From: Onchocerca lupi
Taxonomy: Eukaryota > Nematoda > Chromadorea > Rhabditida > Onchocercidae
Direction: 5' to 3'
DNA length: 64,000 nucleotides
Assembly: GCA_028564675.1 (NCBI GenBank)
Contig: JAOVVO010000146.1
Span: forward strand, 62,001-126,000
Of the stretch, positions 63,401 through 64,000 are shown one piece after another. The notes under the pieces are model-generated. The model saw nothing but the letters and a program-made list of their open reading frames with translations. It was not told the origin of the DNA and did not search any database. Both the position numbers and the translations under genes were made by a program. Each line of letters begins with the position of its first letter. Position 1 is the first letter of the stretch.

Positions 63401-64000
63401 CTGTAAATAAGTTTATTGAAGTGGTGAATTGCATCGTCAATATGACTGATTTTGGATACACCAATAGTAAAATTTACAAAAATAATATCTTTATTTCAAC
63501 AAACATCTGCACATTTCACTTTTCATTTCTATGATAAATTTATTTAAAAATATTCTTCGAATTTTTAATCATTAAATTATAAATTATTAAATTATGCCAT
63601 TTCAGTTCTTTAGAATCTGAATAATCTGAAAAAAAAAAAAAAAAAAAAAAAAAACTCAGTAATACGGACAATCTTCTTTTTATTCTATCCGGATATCTTT
63701 CTTGCAGTCGGGATATCTCATCATCATATTAAATGAGGAATATCGCTTAACACACTGTATTCTAGGTTAAATTGTTTTTTTTTTTCTTCTTTTTTTTGCT
63801 CCATTTATGCAAAAAGCATAACTATCCATGATTTTCCTCGAACTTTTTATTTATAATATTTCTTATTCTGGATTAAATTTCTTATAGATCATTACCTTTT
63901 TTTCCAATATCACCTATTTCCATTCTTACAAAGTGTAATAATTTATGAAATTTTTCTTTTAAACTTTATTTATACAATAATAGAGAAATTCTAGCATTAC
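63401..64000. other. Intron or 5' flank of the DNA-binding protein gene
   Basis: A/T-rich with a 26-nt poly-A run (63629-63654) and pyrimidine-rich tracts. No coding block is seen; a first exon may lie beyond the window. Confidence 0.5.

Noticed and set aside
1..64000. tRNA, rRNA, CRISPR arrays, prophage or bacterial (endosymbiont) insertions
   Set aside because: I looked for TTCGA-type T-loops, regular spacer arrays and bacterial gene density and saw none; a tRNAscan or Rfam search was not possible here.

Overview
The window looks like a piece of a nematode nuclear genome, most likely a filarial or other clade III parasite. It is very AT-rich, its genes are split by short introns with TTTCAG-type acceptors, and it has long A/T-rich spacers. 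The encoded proteins match metazoan signalling families in their nematode form. I see no bacterial gene, rRNA, tRNA or CRISPR array. All gene models were spliced by hand from exon phase and similarity to families I know; nothing was aligned computationally.

Layout. (1) 695-4258, minus strand: a complete Cbl-family E3 ubiquitin ligase (sli-1), 11 exons, 569 aa. A small unidentified two-exon gene (4944-5224) lies just upstream on the same strand. (2) 6917-19445, plus strand: a complete class II phosphoinositide 3-kinase (piki-1) in 37 exons, about 1631 aa, divergent from sli-1. It has a UIM-like motif at its N-terminus and a possible alternative last exon. (3) 19.5-33.4 kb: long spacer with minisatellites and isolated exon-like blocks. 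(4) 33367-38591, plus strand: an inward-rectifier K+ channel (Kir/irk), 458 aa, with a histidine at the pore-lining rectification-controller position. (5) 39603-44179, minus strand: a rhodopsin-type 7TM receptor, 8 exons, about 446 aa, convergent with the Kir gene; its model needs two GC-AG introns. (6) 44.2-60.3 kb: mostly empty A/T-rich spacer with tandem repeats, a decayed retroelement-like block and two exon-like islands. (7) 60298-63400, minus strand: the 3' part of a DNA-binding protein with a helix-turn-helix, an AT-hook and a segment resembling the N-terminal region of DDE transposases, but no catalytic domain. Its 5' end may lie outside the window.

The genes are not an operon. Cbl (receptor-tyrosine-kinase down-regulation and ubiquitination) and class II PI3K (endosomal and phagosomal PI3P/PI(3,4)P2) both act on membrane traffic and receptor turnover. 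The Kir channel and the receptor are excitability and sensory components. From memory, sli-1 (M02A10.3) and irk-2 (M02A10.2) are neighbours on the C. elegans X chromosome, and piki-1 is also X-linked. If that holds, this window keeps an X-linked block of conserved linkage.
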